Assembly (NCBI GenBank): GCA_937975715.1
Contig: CALJUA010000103.1
Coordinates: 1 to 6,620 of the forward strand
Source of the DNA: an uncultured Candidatus Planktophila sp.
GTDB lineage: Bacteria > Actinomycetota > Actinomycetes > Nanopelagicales > Nanopelagicaceae
Direction: 5' to 3'
Length of the DNA stretch: 6,620 nucleotides
Under the pieces are notes generated by a model. That model saw nothing but the letters and a program-made list of their open reading frames with translations, made no database searches and had not been told where the DNA came from. The translations under genes were made by a program, and so were the position numbers. Shown here piece after piece: positions 5,779-6,620 of this stretch; positions within the stretch are counted from its first letter, which is position 1, and each line of letters opens with the position of its first letter.

Positions 5779-5810
5779 TTCGCTCAAGAACATTTTCTTT
5801 AAATTTCCCC

Positions 5811-5837
5811 TTTACTCGCGGCACATATTGAGATAAT
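5811..5837 (+). promoter_or_regulatory. extended -10 promoter candidate for the structured leader
   Basis: TGA-GATAAT (5829-5837) has the TGn extension directly before a five-of-six match to TATAAT. TTTACT (5811-5816) is a fair -35 but only 15 bases away, which matters less for extended -10 promoters. Transcription would begin near 5843, just before the first hairpin. Confidence 0.45.
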
Positions 5838-5845
5838 GTCTTCGA

Positions 5846-5973
5846 CAGACCGAGGGTGATGCGGTCTGACGGTGTGGGTCGCCAGTGTGGCGGCGCGTGG
5901 TGCGGGCTAGGATGTAACCTAGCAACTACTTGGAAGGTGGAGCAGTAATAGGTACCTAGCTGCTTCACCTTCC
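5846..5973 (+). ncRNA. structured RNA leader with four consecutive hairpins
   Basis: Four stems follow one another on the + strand. The first is CAGACCG/CGGTCTG (5846-5852 with 5862-5868, loop 9). The second is CGCCA/TGGCG (5880-5884 with 5888-5892). The third is GCTAGG/CCTAGC (5906-5911 with 5918-5923). The fourth is a 14-pair stem, GGAAGGTGGAGCAG with CTGCTTCACCTTCC (5932-5945 with 5960-5973), with one internal G-T wobble and a loop containing palindromic GGTACC. The stretch is much more GC- and G-rich than its flanks, has no plausible gene on the + strand, and lies between the end of the small-gene cluster and the AAA+ gene. No U-run follows the last stem, so it is not a simple terminator. 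I cannot match it to a known riboswitch class, tRNA or ribozyme. It is either a cis-regulatory leader or a separate small RNA. Confidence 0.55.
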
Positions 5974-6045
5974 TTCCTCCCCTTCAGATTAGCTTCATCC
6001 TCCATAGCATTTTGCTTAGTTAAACTAAGCGGAGGAAGAATGAAG
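5973..6045 (+). promoter_or_regulatory. possible translation-control switch hiding the AAA+ gene's ribosome binding site
   Basis: The ribosome binding site GGAGGAAG (6031-6038) is exactly complementary to CTTCCTCC (5973-5980). Alternatively, CTTCATCCTCC (5993-6003) can pair with GGAGG (6031-6035) and ATGAAG (6040-6045), covering both the site and the start codon with a small bulge. Between them, GCTTAG-ttaaa-CTAAGC (6014-6030) forms a hairpin directly abutting the ribosome binding site and would stack on that stem. The first anti-site overlaps the last base of the large upstream stem, so the folds may compete. As DNA, the same 17-base element, GCTTAGTT-a-AACTAAGC, is a perfect dyad and could instead be a repressor operator. 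Confidence 0.45.
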
Positions 6046-6620
6046 CCAAGTCAGGTAGCAAAAGTCCTAGAGTCGATGATGCGACTAGGTGAACCAGTTT
6101 ATCTCTGGGGGCCGCCGGGTTGTCTCGCTTCATACACGAAACTAAAGTATGAAACACGGGGACCAGATGGTAATCGTCGGGGTCGGAAGGGTGGTTCCAT
6201 TGAACGTCTTTACCAGATTTTTAATCGGATTCCTTCGCCCGGTAAAGGTCGTTATCAGCAGACAAATCATGATTCAACGTTCTGGCTACAGTCAGTTGAT
6301 GGAGAAGGAAGGATTTTTAAGAATCAGGTTCTTGGTGTTATTTATAGTGGACAAAAGGAATGTTTCCGTCTAATCACCGAGAAGGGATTAGAGATTGATG
6401 CTACCGCTGATCATAAGTTCCTTTCAAATGGTCAGTATGTACCTATTTCCGAATTATCCATTGGTGATTCAATCGAAGTACATCTAAATAAGATCATTAA
6501 TAATTCTTCTAGTGATAAAAAGAGGCTTCCTCGTAAACATGTATTTCTAAAAAACCATCCTTATGCGCGGACACAAACAGTAGAAGATAAGTATATTTAC
6601 AAGGTTCTTCCGCTATCCAG
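6040..6620 (+). CDS. MoxR-like AAA+ ATPase interrupted in its Walker A loop by an intein (3' end outside window)
   Basis: ATG 6040 follows GGAGGA at three to four bases. Residues 1-27 read as the start of a phage MoxR/AAA_5-type ATPase: a helix (SQVAKVLESMMRLGEP), the Walker A strand VYLW, then GPPG. The Walker A motif should continue xGK(S/T), but at Cys28 the sequence becomes an intein, and the frame stays open to the right edge (193 codons). MoxR-type ATPases remodel protein complexes and are common in phages, often in the structural or replication region; the role here is unknown. After splicing, Cys, Ser or Thr should follow GPPG. As the P-loop is split, the ATPase should be inactive until splicing. 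Expression probably depends on the structured leader upstream. The family is judged from only 27 host residues, so it is less certain than the intein. Confidence 0.8.
   Translation, partial: MKPSQVAKVLESMMRLGEPVYLWGPPGCLASYTKLKYETRGPDGNRRGRKGGSIERLYQIFNRIPSPGKGRYQQTNHDSTFWLQSVDGEGRIFKNQVLGVIYSGQKECFRLITEKGLEIDATADHKFLSNGQYVPISELSIGDSIEVHLNKIINNSSSDKKRLPRKHVFLKNHPYARTQTVEDKYIYKVLPLS
6121..6620 (+). mobile_element. intein, N-terminal part, inserted in the ATPase P-loop
   Basis: The intein starts at Cys28 of the precursor (TGT 6121-6123) with block A, CLASYTKLKYE, the splicing nucleophile. A charged loop (RGPDGNRRGRKGGSIERLYQIF) leads to NQVLGVIYSGQKECFRLITEKG and block B, DATADHKFL, with Thr122 and His125 of the TxxH motif, and then YVPISELSIGDSIEV. 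This is the Hint-fold N-terminal splicing half. From residue 150 on, a basic stretch (KKRLPRKHVFLKNHPYA) could lead into a homing endonuclease, as in many HNH-type phage inteins, but no endonuclease motif is visible before the edge. Blocks F and G (the C-terminal splicing residues, ending HN) lie outside. Recognition of blocks A and B in order, right after GPPG, makes this call strong; mobility is inferred. Confidence 0.88.

Noticed and set aside
5769..5782. TGACAAGTGATTCG resembles TGACAGGTGATTCG at 4631-4644
   Set aside because: A 13-of-14 match is expected by chance a few times in a window this size, and only the 4630 copy has a full TTGACA.
5846..5930. tRNA or known ribozyme/riboswitch in the GC-rich leader
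   Set aside because: No cloverleaf with a T-loop signature, no hammerhead core and no recognisable riboswitch box could be found by eye on either strand.
5735..5968. 77-codon open frame on the - strand over the leader region
   Set aside because: It coincides with the hairpin-rich region, and its sequence (His/Pro/Cys-rich, no motif) looks like a by-product of GC-rich stems. The + strand context explains the region better.
6149..6373. 74-codon + strand frame inside the ATPase/intein gene
   Set aside because: It is out of frame with the intein, whose splicing motifs are clear, so it is a shadow frame.
1..6620. CRISPR array, IS element or attachment site
   Set aside because: No regularly spaced repeats, no transposase frame with terminal inverted repeats and no tRNA-derived core sequence were seen.

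Overview
The window looks like part of a tailed double-stranded DNA bacteriophage genome, or a prophage or metagenomic phage contig. All supported genes are on the + strand. They are tightly packed, several share stop/start overlaps of the GTGA or TAATG type, most are small and unrecognised, and the recognisable ones (a MazG-like pyrophosphohydrolase, a MoxR-like AAA+ ATPase carrying an intein, an HExxH peptidase fragment) are familiar phage cargo. No structural phage gene is present, so the phage assignment is inference. The host cannot be named. Base composition is moderately AT-rich, with one strikingly GC-rich gene.

Layout. (1) Positions 1-3049: an apparent operon holding the end of an HExxH peptidase, two small unknown proteins, a 529-aa membrane-anchored or secreted matrixin-type zinc protease with a Pro/Thr linker, a MazG-like NTP pyrophosphohydrolase with an AT-hook-like tail, and a short coiled-coil protein. 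It ends at a strong intrinsic terminator at 3057-3089. (2) Positions 3042-3326: a doubtful small membrane protein whose frame runs through that terminator. (3) Positions 3364-4620: a secreted Cys-type (formylglycine) sulfatase with a clear ribosome binding site and its own possible promoter. (4) Positions 4630-5269: a self-contained, GC-rich unit (promoter candidate, two leader hairpins, one coiled-coil/basic protein gene, perfect terminator), resembling a phage 'moron'. (5) Positions 5314-5778: three small overlapping genes, two of them single-span membrane miniproteins. (6) Positions 5779-6039: a gene-free, highly structured leader with an extended -10 promoter candidate, four consecutive hairpins and sequences complementary to the downstream ribosome binding site and start codon. 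(7) Position 6040 to the right edge: an AAA+ ATPase whose Walker A loop is interrupted by an intein starting at Cys28; the gene runs off the window.

Working together: the protease and the sulfatase are both predicted to be exported and could jointly remodel a protein-plus-sulfated-glycan layer around the host or its biofilm, but this is a hypothesis. The most notable region is the right end, where one ATPase gene may be controlled twice: by a folded leader that can hide its ribosome binding site, and by protein splicing that must occur before its nucleotide-binding loop exists.
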